Below, in pieces: positions 1 to 11,411 of a DNA stretch of 64,000 nucleotides. The position numbers were made by a program, and so were the translations under genes. Origin of the DNA: Brassica napus (Eukaryota > Streptophyta > Magnoliopsida > Brassicales > Brassicaceae); NCBI RefSeq assembly GCF_020379485.1, contig NW_026014770.1, positions 1-64,000 on the forward strand, written 5' to 3'. Numbering within the stretch: the stretch's first letter is position 1; each line of letters begins with the position of its first letter. Under the pieces are notes generated by a model. It was not told the origin of the DNA, did not search any database, and saw only the letters and a program-made list of their open reading frames with translations.

Positions 1-831
1 CCTCACCTTTGCCTTATCGGAAAACCAAAAATGGCTCCAACAATAAATGTGATAACTGATTAGCATGAAGCTAGGATATCACCATGGATCTCGAGCTCTC
101 GACAATGGCAGACCAGATCGAAAATAACAGACGCGAAATAGGATATATAAATATCATATAATAGGTCTAGGGTTTATTATGAAACTTGCAGCACAAGAAA
201 TTAATATAATCTTTTTAACCTTCACGGCTTGGAATCGTAGTGGCGGATCTCAGCCCCAAAAGTGCATGGGCCCTCACGGTGACTCACTGTTGAGGATCAC
301 GGCTAGTCATCAGATTGAAATGGCTCCGGTCGTGGTGATCCGTGCCGGTGGCGTCAAGATTTGATGACTCCGGCTCGTACGTTCTTCTCCACTATGACAC
401 GGATGTCTTGTACGTAAGTGACATGGGCCACTCCTTCGGTGAAGGCGCTGGCTCCGGTGGGATGGCTCACGGTGGTTGATGGTGGAGGACATGGCTCCGG
501 TGGTGACTAGCGTTGGTGGATACGTCACGTCTTCTCGGTCAACAACACACGAACAAATGAATAAAATGGAGGAGAGATGGGAGTGAACGTGAACAAGAGT
601 GGAGAAGATGGAGATGGTGATCGTGAATAACAATGAGAGAAGAGGCGGCTTTGCTTACACTTTTCTTTAGGTTACAAGGAAAAGAATATATATGTCGATA
701 TAGACATATTACGGCTGCGTTTAATATAAAGAAGGATGTGGTAATTAATTAGATTTAACCAAACCGGTTTAGATTAATATTATAACTAAAGAAGAGAAAA
801 CCAAACCGATTTGAAAATCCGGGTCGTTACA
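1..831 (-). other. Possible LTR end of an element running off the left edge
   Basis: This stretch has no recognisable protein. Its right end reads, on the minus strand, as TGTAACGACCCGG, which looks like the first bases of a plant Gypsy LTR, and the minisatellite begins directly after it. I therefore infer a minus-strand LTR whose other end lies outside the window. The inner part (about 230-560) is GC-richer, with repeats of a GGCTCCGGT motif, and a 107-codon open frame on the minus strand (310-633) resembles nothing I know. No target duplication can be checked because the left boundary is missing. Confidence 0.3.
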
Positions 832-3583
832 GTTTGGGTGATTTTGGCCCACGTGGGCTGTCTGTTCTGTACACACAGGACGTCCGTGGGTGTCCGCCAG
901 CACACACAGGACGTCCGTGGCTGTAAGTGGCTGGCTGTCCGTCAGTACACACAGGACGTCCGTGGCTGTTCGTGTGTATCCGTGTGTGTCCATGAGTGTC
1001 TGTTAGCACACACAAGACGTCCGTGGCTGTCCATCAGTAAACATATCAGCACGCTGGTCCTTGGACTCAGCACGCTGACCCTTCCCGTGGACTGTTCGGG
1101 TGATTTTGGCCCATGTAGGCTGTCTGTTCAGTACACACAGGACGTTCGTGGGTGTCCGTCAGCACACACAGGACGTCCGTGTGTTCGTCAGCACACACAG
1201 GACGTCCGTGTGTGTCTGTCAGCACACACAGGACGCCTGTGTGTCTGTCAGCACACACAGGACGTCTGTGCTGTCCGTGTGTGTCCGTGTGTGTCCGTCA
1301 GTACACACAGGACGTCCGTGACTGTCCAGCAGTTCACATATCAGCACGTTGGTCCTTGGACTCAGCACGCTGACCCTTCCTGTGGACTGTTCGGGTGATT
1401 TTGGCTCACGTGGGCTGTCTGTTCAGTACACAACAGGATGTGTCGTGGGTGTCTGCCAGCACACACAGGACGTCCATGGCTGTCCGTGTGAGTCTATGTG
1501 TGTCCGTCTGTGTCCGTCAGCACACACAGGACGTCCGTGGCTGTCCATCAGTACACATATCCGCACGTTGGTCCTTGGACTCAGCACGATGGCCTTGCCG
1601 TGGACTGTTTGGGTGATTTTGGCCCACGTGGGCTGTCTGTTCAGTAAACACATGACGTCCGTGGGTGTCCAACAGCACACACAGGACGTCCGTGGCTGTC
1701 CCTCAGCACACACAGGACATCCGTGGCTGTCTGTGTGTGTCCGTCAGCACACAGGACGTCCGTGGGTGTCCGTCAGCACACTTAGGACGTCCGTGTGTGT
1801 CCGCCAGCACACCAGCACATCCGTGGCTGTCCGTGGCTGTCCTTCAGCACACACAAGATGTTCGTGGCTGTCCGTGTGTTCCGTGTGTGTCTGTGGGTGT
1901 CCGCCAGCACACACAGGACGTCTGTGGGTGGCGTCCCTGGCTGTTCGTCAGCACACACAGGACGTTCGTGTGTGTCTGTCAGCACACACAGGGCATCCGT
2001 GTGTGTCCGTGTGTGTCCATCAGCACACACAGGACGTCTGTGGCTGTCCGTGTGTGTCCGTGTGCGTCCGTCAGCACACACAGGACGTCTGTGGCTGTCC
2101 ATCAGTACACATATCAGCACACTGGTCCATGGACTCAGCATGCTGGCCCTTCCCGTGGACAGTTCGGGTGATTTTGGCCCACGTGGGCTGTCTGTTCAGT
2201 ACACACAGGACGTCCGTGGGTTTCCGTCAGCACACAGAGGACATCCGTGTGTGTCCGTCAGCACACACATGACGTCCACGGCTGTTCGTGTGCGTCCGTC
2301 AGCACACACAAGACGTCTGTGGCTGTCCATCGGTACACATATCAGCACGTTGGTCCTTCCCGTGGACTGTTCGGGTGATTTTGGCCCACATGGGCTGTCT
2401 GTTCAGTACTCACAGGACGTACGTGAGTGTCCACCAGCTCACACAAGACGTCCGTGTGTGTCTGTCAGCACACACAGGACGTCTGTGGCTGTCCGTGTGT
2501 GTCCGTCAGCACACAGAGGACATCCGTGTGTGTTCGTTAGCACTCACAAGACGTCCATGGGTGTCTCCCAGCACACACAAGACGTCCGTTGTGTGTCCGT
2601 CAGCACACACAGGACGTCTGTGGCTGTCTGTGTGTGTCTGTCAGCACACAGAGGACATCCGTGTGTGTCCGTAAGCACACACAGGACGTCCACAGCTGTT
2701 GGTGTGTGTCCGTCAGAACACATAGGACGTCCGTGGCTGTCCATCGGTACACATATCAGCACGCTGACCCTTCCCGTGGACTGTTCGGGTGATTTTTGGC
2801 CCATGTAGGCTGTTGTTCAGTACACACAGGACGTTCGTGGGTGTCCGTCAGCACACACAGGACGTCCGTAGGTGTTCGTCAGCACACACAGACGTCCGTG
2901 TGTGTCTGTCAGCACACACAGGACATCCCTGTGTGTTCTGTCAGCACACACAGGGCGTCTGTGGCTGTCCGTGTGTGTCCGTGGTGTCCGTCAGTACACA
3001 CAGGACGTCCGTGACTGTCCGCAGTTCACATATCAGCACGTTGGTCCTTTGGACAGCACGCTGACCCTTCCTGTGAACTGTTCGGGTGATTTTGGCCCAC
3101 GGGCTGTCTGTTCAGTACACACAGGATGTCCGTGGGTGTCTGCCAGCACACACAGGACGTCCGTGGCTGTCCGTGTGAGTCTATGTGTGTCCGTCTGTGT
3201 CCGTCAGCACACACAGGACGTCCGTGGCTGTCCATCAGTACACATATCCGCACGTTGGTCCTTGGACTCAGCACGATGGCCCTTCCCGTGGACTGTTTGG
3301 GTGATTTTGGCCCACCTGGGGTCTATTCAGTAGACACATGACGTCTGTGGGTGTGTCCAACAGCACACACGGACGTCCGTGGCTGTCCATCAGCACAACA
3401 GGACATCCGTGGCTGTCTGTGTGTGTCCGTCAGCACACCAGGACGTCCGTGGGTGTCCGTCAGCACACTTAGGACGTCCGTGGTGTCCGCCAGCACACAC
3501 AGCACATCCGTGGCTGTCCGTGGCTGTCCTTCAGCAACACAAGATGTTCGTGGCTGTCCGTGTGTGTCGTGTGTGTCTGTGGG
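832..3583. repeat. Complex minisatellite array, segment 1
   Basis: Tandem ~31-bp units, with consensus CACACACAGGACGTCCGTGG plus CTGTCCGTCAG, alternate with GTGTGTCCG spacers. They are grouped in blocks that open with a GATTTTGGCCCACGTGGGC motif and close with an ACACATATCAGCACG... GGACTCAGCACG motif. Block starts are near 839, 1100, 1397, 1615, 2170, 2377, 2790, 3090 and 3303, so block length varies with unit number. The segment ends at the GTGGG target site of element 1. Stop codons are rare in every frame, giving long meaningless open frames on both strands. The part from about 2780 to the end carries many single-base indels. Confidence 0.93.
3579..3583. repeat. Target site duplication of element 1, left copy
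   Basis: GTGGG lies immediately before the TG that opens the 5' LTR. The same five bases follow the closing CA at 13998-14002. Joining the flanks recreates an uninterrupted array sequence that also occurs intact near 1897, so the insertion is clean. Confidence 0.93.
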
Positions 3584-6348
3584 TGTAATAACCCTCACGA
3601 GCCAATAAATTTTTGGTAGAGAAAAATCCCGCTCAACCAGTTTTTAGTTGGTTCGACCATGATTAATATAAAAATAAAAATCGACCCGGTAGATTAATTT
3701 CTCGACTGGACTGTCTTGTGGTTGAAAGACCTTCACTTGATAGTTTGGTCGAGTCTTAAATATTTTGGTCGAAATTTTATTAAACTGGAAGAGATTTTCC
3801 GAGAACAAGACGAGAGCCAAAGACAAGGAATATTTAGTTAAAAATTATTGGAAATTATCAACCAACTGCTACAAGTAATTTTGGACCAGACTCATGTCTT
3901 CCACCAGCCTGCTTGCTCAGTCTTTAATCACATGACTTGCACCTGCCTGCTTGCTTAGCTTAGCTTCTTCAGTAAATGGCACATGACAATCACAAGCTGC
4001 CTGTGTGCTTGCTTCCTCCTTTAATTAATTTTGATTGGCTGTAGACTGCTTCATGGGAAGGAAAGGACAGTGTGCTGCAGATGATGAAGCAGGTTGCCAA
4101 CTGTCTTCTCTTAGCCATGCTTTGTTATGAGCTAAACCCTCAGGTGAAGCAACCACAGCTTGTATTTAACCCTCCTCCAGCTGCTTCCCACGTTCTGAAA
4201 CCTACAGAAAAACCTAGAGAATTTCAGAGAGAAAGAGAGAAAGAAGAACAGAAAAATCAGTAAGAAATTAGGAAAATAAATCAAGAAACAATTCTTGGTG
4301 ATCTAATCTTCAACCCTAGACGAGTCTGTTGCTTTGAGAAAGATAAGAAGGTGAGATTTTAAATAAAAACCTAGACCTAGTTCAGTTCAGATCATGATCA
4401 GGCCTTGATCTTTCTCTTTGATCAGTTCAGTTGCAAGCTTACCATGGAGAAGAGGATCAGCTGAGGCCATCTAGTCCTTTAGTTCGTCTTGGTAAGCTTT
4501 GGTCTCCTAGCCTCAGTCAGTATCTGATCAGAACAGTTCATGGCTACCTTAGATCTTGGTCGGATCAGTTGTATAACTTATGATACAGTTCAGTTCTTGT
4601 TTAGTTTCGGTTTGAATCCATCTCCTAAAACAGTTTGCTAAGCTGTTATGGATTGATTGGAGAAACGAAACTAAACTCAGTCTGATCTTGTCTTGAACTG
4701 TTGTTAACTGAATAGAACTGAACTGATCTGATCTGGTATGAAAGGAACCGAGCTTGAACTGATTTGATTTAAGTTGTTTAGCTTGAACCGAACTGTCGGA
4801 TTGTTGATGTTCTGAACCCAACCTTACCCTGTTTTGATCAGCTAAGGTGTGGAGCTTTGCTAGTCCCATCCTATCCATTCAGTCTCTTGGTAAGCCACAA
4901 TCAAGTGAGTCAGATGAGTTGTTGAGTTAACCATAGTAACCGATCAGAACCTTGTCCATTCTCAGGTCCATTCAGCTTTGTTCAAGAGGAACTCAAGTAT
5001 TGTCCAAGCCAGTTTCAAGACTGTTCTTTAGGTGAGTCTAGACAGATGTTGAGATAGATCATGAATGAGTCCTTGATTAAGTTAGTAAAGTGTCTGAATA
5101 TTTAAGAATGGTTTGTGTTTACTCATGGTAAACACTTACACTTAATGAATAATTTTAAAGTGAGGTTAATCCTAATCTTAGTACTTGTTCTCAAGTACTA
5201 ATCTTAACTATGAAATAATCATGGTTTTCATTAAGGACTAATCTTAGTTTAACTAAGGATTAATCTTGGTTTAATTAAGGACTAATCTTGGTTTTGATTA
5301 TGGATTAATCTTGGTTTAATTAAGAATTAATCTGAAATTAATTAAAGAGTAATCATGATTAATTAAGTACTAGTCTTGGATTAATTAAAGATTAATATGA
5401 GATTAATTAAGGAATAATCTAGGATTAATTAAGGATTAATTATGATTTATTAAGGATTAATTAGGATTAAGTTTGGAATAATTATGGAAGTAAAATCATG
5501 TGAAGTCTTGTTATATTCACTATCCCTAAAGCCCCCGCATTACCGTGACTTGGTCCTGCGAAGGGAACAAGGTCATGAAGACACGATGATGGGGTAGCTC
5601 CCTGGAGACCGTGTACTGCATGACGATGCAGTGTCGGATTGTTCATACCGGACATTCGACAATGATGGTGATGCTAACTCACTAGTCTCGGTTAGCCTTA
5701 GTGGTTTCTCAGGTCTAGTATATATATTGTATTATATGAGTATGGTAACGGGCGGGTGTTGTGGAAGTGATGTTAAAATAAGAATTCACAATGATGATCG
5801 ATATTAAAGTATAGTACTAGTACTTGCATGATCATGTATATCCATTTGATAATTGTTTGGTTTATTATTGATTGTGTTTTGATTCTAGATTCACTGAGTA
5901 AACTAGTTGCTCATGACTCATTCGTGTGTGCAGGTAACCCTTAGGCGGGAGACACTTTACTCTTTTGGACGGAAGGAGCGGCCAACCAGCGGTAGTATTT
6001 TGTTGTCCTTGCAACGTACCTTTTGATGTATATTTACTTAAAACGTTGTTGGGCGATAGGCCGTAGGGTAAACTATAACACTTTGTAAGATGTTTAAAGT
6101 AAATAAATAATGTATAAAAGATGTTTATAAATCACGAGTTCTCATATGATATTAGTCCTTGTCCGGGACGAACTAACTATCGAATATTGCTTTATTGGGG
6201 TGAAAAGCCTAGAGTAATATCCGATAGGAGTGTCTCTGTTCTTTTGTTGTTGGTCTAAGGTGATCGGATTTTTTTCGAGAACCTCGAGTCGACCATCAGG
6301 GAACATTGACCGTGTCATTTCCGGTTATCTACGATCGGGGGTGTCACA
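3584..6348 (+). repeat. 5' LTR of element 1
   Basis: Runs from TGTAATAACCCTCACGAG to ATCGGGGGTGTCACA. It is non-coding; the short open frames inside (for example 4072-4263) recur only because the whole LTR recurs. A degenerate block of TTAATCTTGG/TTAATTAAGG units lies at about 5160-5480. The LTR is followed after four bases by the primer binding site. Confidence 0.93.
5160..5480 (+). repeat. AT-rich degenerate tandem repeats inside the LTR
   Basis: Roughly a dozen imperfect units of about 20-30 bp built on GGATTAATC and GGTTTAATTAAGG. The same block is in the 3' LTR at about 12823-13130. It contains no coding signal. Confidence 0.75.
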
Positions 6349-6352
6349 AAGG

Positions 6353-6364
6353 TGGTATCAGAGC
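6353..6364 (+). other. Primer binding site (initiator Met tRNA type)
   Basis: TGGTATCAGAGC starts four bases after the LTR end. This 12-mer is the common plant match to the 3' end of initiator methionine tRNA, used to prime minus-strand cDNA synthesis in many chromoviruses and copia elements. Confidence 0.9.
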
Positions 6365-6511
6365 ATGGTTATACGATGCTTGAATGGGACTTGTTTCAAA
6401 TAATTTTCGAGTCAAAAATGTGTCGCAAGGATAATTAGGATATGCTGGTTTGTTCCTTCTTTTAGAAATAGATAGACCTGGGTAGAAACTTACCATGATC
6501 TTTCGTTGCAG

Positions 6512-7954
6512 ATGCCACCGAGAAGAGCACTCTTTGGACGCCGTGGAGGTCGAAACCTCCCAATTTCAATTTCATCATCTTCAGACTCTTCGCCGCCATC
6601 TACTCCGACACCACTTCCGACTGCTAGCTTTGATGCTACACCTTCGGGATCTAGCTTTGAGACTGACCCGTCTGAAGGGACATATAATCAGACACCGGTG
6701 CACATGCCATTGTCTCCAGACCTGTATTTTATGAACATCGAGGTGGATGTGGTACACGATAGTCCAGTGCACGGAGATCATTACGCAGCTCCTGCATCTC
6801 CTGCCGCTCATATTCCACCGGCCCCTGCCGCACCTATTCCGGCAGCACAACCTCAACCAGCGCCAACTGATCCAGCTATAATAGCACTTCTAGAACTGAT
6901 GGCTGAGATGGTGAATTTGCAACATCAAGCATTGAATGCACAGCGTGAAGCACAGCGTACTCAGCCAGCTCCAGTACCTACCACTTCTCATCAGGACTTT
7001 CTGAAGATAGTCATGATTATGAAGAACTTGGGGACGAAGCGTTACCAGGGAGGTACTGATCCCTTTGAAGCTGATGCATGGCTGCACAATCTCGAGCAGA
7101 ACTTTGCTGCAACCCGTTGTCCGGTAGAATTCAAGAAGGACGTGGCTGTTTACTATCTGGAGAAGGACGCCATCAGTTGGTGGTTATGCGTAGAGAGGAA
7201 CTTTGGAGACTTCAATCTGAGTTGGGCTGACTTCCGTACAGCGTTCGTTCGAAAGTACTTCCCACCGGAAGCCTGTGATCGATTGGAGATTAAATTCATG
7301 GAGCTAGTTCAGGGAGGATTATCTGTTAGGAAGTATGAGGCAGAGTTCACCCGTCTCAGGAAATATGTCCACTATGGTCGAGAGGACGAGATGATGATTA
7401 TCCGTAAGTTCCTTCGAGGACTTAACCCATATATCAGGAGCAGACTTGAGGCAGTAGAGTTTCATAGGCTTGCTGATCTTGTTGAGCGTGCTGTGAACGT
7501 GGAGGAGGCCATTGCTGCTGAGAGAGCTTCTTCTAGCCATTCTGCACAACCTAGACGTCCATCCGTTCAAAGTCAGCCTCAGCCACATTCTCCTATGCCG
7601 CGAGGACGGGGAGGTCGATCTGGAGATCCTAGACCTAGAACCCCAACTTGTTTCACTTGTGGCCAGCTGGGCCATGTTAGGAGAGATTGTCCGACAGTGG
7701 GACAGTTCCAACCGGCTGTACCATCTCACATCACTTGTTTCACGTGTGGAGAGCGAGGACATTACGCGACATCATGTCCACACACTCATCTTGCTCAGCC
7801 TGTTGTTACGAGTGCTCAACCCGTTGTACCAGTTAACCCACCTTTACCCTTACCTCCTGCTAAGCGTCAAGCCACTGCTGGTAGGGCTTATGCTTTAGAG
7901 TTACCAGGACCATCCGGACCACCTCAGGGTCCGATTTCAGGTTTGTTTTCCTAA
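6512..7954 (+). CDS. gag: Gag capsid/nucleocapsid protein of element 1
   Basis: Intact frame of 480 codons plus stop. I chose the ATG at 6512, which directly follows a splice-acceptor-like TTGCAG. The N-terminus is Arg/Ser/Pro-rich and low complexity. The middle carries the Ty3-type Gag domain, with the typical W-LxxLE, AVYYLE and FRxxFxxKYFPP-like blocks (about residues 175-300). Two CCHC zinc knuckles follow, CFTCGQLGHVRRDC (near 380) and CFTCGERGHYATSC (near 409), which in this family bind the genomic RNA. No frameshift or stop is visible although pol next to it is destroyed. A gag kept open beside a dead pol suggests recent amplification or trans-mobilisation rather than long decay. Confidence 0.92.
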   Translation: MPPRRALFGRRGGRNLPISISSSSDSSPPSTPTPLPTASFDATPSGSSFETDPSEGTYNQTPVHMPLSPDLYFMNIEVDVVHDSPVHGDHYAAPASPAAHIPPAPAAPIPAAQPQPAPTDPAIIALLELMAEMVNLQHQALNAQREAQRTQPAPVPTTSHQDFLKIVMIMKNLGTKRYQGGTDPFEADAWLHNLEQNFAATRCPVEFKKDVAVYYLEKDAISWWLCVERNFGDFNLSWADFRTAFVRKYFPPEACDRLEIKFMELVQGGLSVRKYEAEFTRLRKYVHYGREDEMMIIRKFLRGLNPYIRSRLEAVEFHRLADLVERAVNVEEAIAAERASSSHSAQPRRPSVQSQPQPHSPMPRGRGGRSGDPRPRTPTCFTCGQLGHVRRDCPTVGQFQPAVPSHITCFTCGERGHYATSCPHTHLAQPVVTSAQPVVPVNPPLPLPPAKRQATAGRAYALELPGPSGPPQGPISGLFS

Positions 7955-8064
7955 CCAATTGAGTGTTGCATAATTTTTAAATGATTGGTAAATTGGTGAT
8001 ATAAATAAAAAATAGTATAAAGTTGTTGAGTAAGTAATTGAAGGGAAAGTCAATTATTGTCAGC
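7955..8064. other. Short linker between gag and pol remnant
   Basis: AT-rich, non-coding, 110 bp. I see nothing recognisable in it. Confidence 0.5.
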
Positions 8065-8914
8065 GACTTTGCTTGTGGGTGGAATATCCGCCCACATCCT
8101 TTCGATTTGGAGCAACACATAGTTTTGTAGCTCCCGAAGTAGCATCATGATTCGATGGAGAATTCACTAAGGTGAATTTATCCATTCCCGTTCTCCTGGA
8201 GATTAAGTTCTTGAAACTGAAGGTGATTGCTGTCAAGTTACCGAGCTCACCTTGATTGTGGTCGAAGGAAGATTGTTTTCGAGAGAGATACCCAACCCCC
8301 CTTTAGCTTACCATGGCATAGTACCAAGTGTTGGAGCGTCATTAGTGTCAGCATTGAGAATTGAAAGCCTTTTGGAGAAGGGTGAAGAAGTATACTTAGT
8401 GACCTTAGTTGCTGGACCAGTAGAAGACGAGAAAGAGCAGAACATGGAAGAAATACCAGTAGTCAGAGAATATGAGGACGTGTTTAAGGCATTACAGGGA
8501 TTGCCGCCGTCTAGGAGTAACCCCTTTAGTATAACCTTAGAACCCGGATCCGCTACAATAGCAAAGGCACCATACCGAATTGTCGCTAGAGTTGGAGAAG
8601 TAGCCTATAGACTAGAACTTCCACCCGATATGCTTATGCATCCAGTAATTCATGTATCGATGCTGCGTAAGCATATATCAGATCCGAATATGGTCGAGCC
8701 GCAGCGACCAGAGAACTTGCAACCTAACCTCACCTATCCTGAAGGTCCTTTGCGAATAGGCGAACATCGTTTCAATAAATAGAAGAATAGGGAAATTTCG
8801 CAAGTTTAAGTATTTTGGGAAAAGTTACAGAGAGTTGTTATAACATGGAAGGATGAAGATAAGTTCCGAGCTGATTACCTAGAACTCTTCTCAGATACCC
8901 CAGTCGTCCAGTAA
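8065..8914 (+). pseudogene. pol: Pol remnant: protease and RT start fused to integrase end/chromodomain
   Basis: A protease remnant near 8080-8140 still shows the GGxxxHxLFD and ATHSFVAPE blocks, but the Asp-Thr-Gly active site is broken by a small deletion. An open frame (8252-8782) then carries the conserved YEDVFKALQGLPP linker that precedes RT, ends that part at APYR, and jumps at about 8585 straight to ARVGEVAYRLELPP, which belongs to the integrase C-terminus. Chromodomain-like residues (WKDEDKFRADYLELF) continue out of frame to the TAA at 8912. About 2.5 kb of RT, RNase H and integrase core is therefore missing. The precise fused junction suggests one deletion rather than gradual decay. 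Confidence 0.85.
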
Positions 8915-8958
8915 AGGGTGTACACTTGTATTTTGAGAATTCGGGGACGAATTCTTTT

Positions 8959-8971
8959 AAGGGGGGAAGAG
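8959..8971 (+). other. Polypurine tract of element 1
   Basis: AAGGGGGGAAGAG sits immediately before the TG of the 3' LTR, as expected for the plus-strand DNA primer. Confidence 0.88.
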
Positions 8972-9409
8972 TGTAATAACCCTCACGAGCCAATAAATTT
9001 TTGGCAGAGAAAAATCCCGCTCAACCAGTTTTTAGTTGGTTCGACCATGATTAATAAAAAATAAAAATCGACCCGGTAGATTAATTTCTCGACGGGACTG
9101 TCTTGTGGTTGAAAGACCTTCACTTGATAGTTTGGTCGAGTCTTAAATATTTGGTCGAATCCCTTATATATTAATTGAGGAACATTTGAAAAGATGTAAC
9201 CTCAATTTTATATTAATTAAAAGAGGCCCCAATGCATAGGTGGCACTCAATTAAGTAGTCAATTACATTCAATTGAAAAATAAGTAGGTCCACATTCGAT
9301 TTTTATATGTTGTTAGATACATAAGTTGGTCAAACTATATGATATAATGATATGATATGATATTTTCTTTCCTTAAATAAAACCTACGGAATTACCATAA
9401 ATGACTAAT

Positions 9410-11130
9410 ATATATATGACAATTAATGAGTTTAATAATAAAGATTTGATAACAATGTATATCTCCTCCATCATTTTTTTGTTTAATTTTATATTATTAA
9501 AATAAATTAAACAATCAAATTAGCTATAAAAATAAAATTAGATTTTTTCGTATATGTTATATTTTGAATTTTAAAAACGACAATAAATGACTAAAACTAT
9601 TAAAATTATTATGTTAAAAATTAATGATCAATGGTTTAACATTTTTATTATAAGAAGATACACATGATTTTAAAACCATATGAGTAAAAAATATCATTTA
9701 ATAATAAAATATATATATATATATATATATATTAAACACTATATACCATAAGATTACATAAATATTTTAATATTAAAACTTTCAATTAATTTTCAAGAAC
9801 ATTTATAAATTATAAACTTATTAAAGATTTCAGATTAAAAATTTTGTTATCGATGATTTAAATATTTTGTTATAAAACGATATGAACGATCATAGAACCG
9901 TATGATTATAAATTCTTATTTAATATATAACTATACAAAATATACTATTCCTAGAAAAATAGGTTGGTCAATCTTAACTTATATTACACTTTTTATTAAA
10001 CTAACTATCGAATTGATAAATAACGTACCAAAAAATGTTTTGGACTTTCCTTAAATAAAAGCTACGAAATTACCTAATATGATTAACGTATATGTGAAAA
10101 TTAATTATAATGAATAATAAATATTTGATAACAATTTTTGTATCTTAGTTCTTTTTTTAATTTTATATTATTAAAATATATTTAAAAATCACATTAAATA
10201 TATAATAAAAACATTTATAATTTTTCTTATATGTTATATTTTGAATTTTTCAAAACGTCTATAAATTATTAGAAATTTTAAGATCCCCACTCTGAAAATT
10301 TTGTGATCAATAGATTATTTTTTTTGTCATAATAAGTTACAAATGATCATAAAATTGTATTAATATGAACTTTTATTTAATATTATAAGAAGATACACAT
10401 TATTTTAAAACCGTATGAGTAAAAATATCATTTAATAATAAAACATATATTTATATATATATATAGATTATACTATATACCATAAGATTACATAAATATT
10501 TTAATATTAAAACTTTCAATGAATTTTCAAAAAATTTATAAATTATAAACTTATTAAAGATTTCACATTGAAAATTTTGTTATCGATGATTTAAATATTC
10601 AGTTATAAAATGATATGAATGATTATAGAACTGTATGATTATAAATTCTCATTTAATAAATGACTATATAAAATATACTATTCTTAGAAAAATAGGTTGG
10701 TCCATCTTGACTTACATTATATTTTTTATTAAACTAACTATCGAATTGATAAATAATCTATCAAAATTTTTTTTGCACTTTCCTTAATTAGAAGCTACAA
10801 AATTACCTAATATGATTAACGTATATATGAAAATTAATTATTATGAATAATAAATATTTGATAACAATTTTGGTATCTTAGTTCTTTTTTTTTAATTTTA
10901 TATTATTGAAAGATATTAAAAAATCACATTAAATATATAATAAAACATTTATATTTTTCTTATATGTTATATTTGAATTTTTTAAACGTCTATATATTAT
11001 TAGAAATTTGAATATTCCACTCTGAAAATTTTGTGATCAATAGATTATTTTTTTGTTATAATAAGTTACAAATGATCATAAAATAAACGCATATGAATTT
11101 TTATTTAATAAATATTCAAACTAAATAATA
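9410..11130 (+). repeat. Internal direct repeats of the Helitron
   Basis: Two and a partial third copy of an AT-rich unit. For example, the AGAAGATACACAT...TTTTAAAACC block is at 9653 and 10387, the CTAACTATCGAATTGATAAATAA block at about 10002 and 10735, and the TTTTGTGATCAATAGATTATT block at about 10300 and 11027. The period is about 730 bp. It is non-coding, and includes an (AT)n tract at 9709-9732. Confidence 0.8.
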
Positions 11131-11393
11131 TATATATATATAAACACTAATGATTTAAAGCAACAAGATTGGCTGATCAATTTAGTCGTCCAGTTGAAAT
11201 CTTTCAAAAGTATGTGAAAGACTAAAATCAAAGTAAATATGGATTTAGAATAGTAGTTATATTTTACTAACCAAATACCGAAAAAATCAAACCGAACCGA
11301 AACCAACTCGATATCCGGATTGAACACCCGTAATCCAAATGAAGCCAAACTATTGTTTCATTCTCCAAAATATAATAAAAATAATAACTTAAT

Positions 11394-11411
11394 CCCGCGC
11401 AAAAGCGCGGG
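11394..11411 (+). other. Helitron 3' hairpin
   Basis: CCCGCGC, four A, GCGCGGG: a perfect 7-bp stem with an AAAA loop, ending eight bases before CTAG at 11419-11422. In Helitrons this hairpin marks the end of the rolling-circle transfer. Confidence 0.93.

Noticed and set aside
310..633. 107-codon minus-strand frame near the left edge
   Set aside because: Low-complexity translation, no recognisable domain, probably LTR sequence.
832..3583. Centromeric satellite of Brassica (CentBr type)
   Set aside because: CentBr has a ~176-bp unit; this array has ~31-bp units grouped in irregular blocks and I see no resemblance.
811..3588. Many long open frames in the minisatellite on both strands
   Set aside because: They arise from a 31-bp repeat lacking stops in any frame; frames overlap on both strands and have no start context or known domain.
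4072..4263. Small 63-codon protein repeated at 11715-11906
   Set aside because: Both copies lie at the same place in the two LTRs of element 1; identity follows from LTR duplication, and no domain is visible.
4549..4878. 109-codon minus-strand frame repeated at 12195-12524
   Set aside because: Again an LTR repeat artefact with low-complexity composition.
6353..6364. A tRNA gene near the LTR
   Set aside because: Only the 12-base primer match exists; there is no cloverleaf or A/B box.
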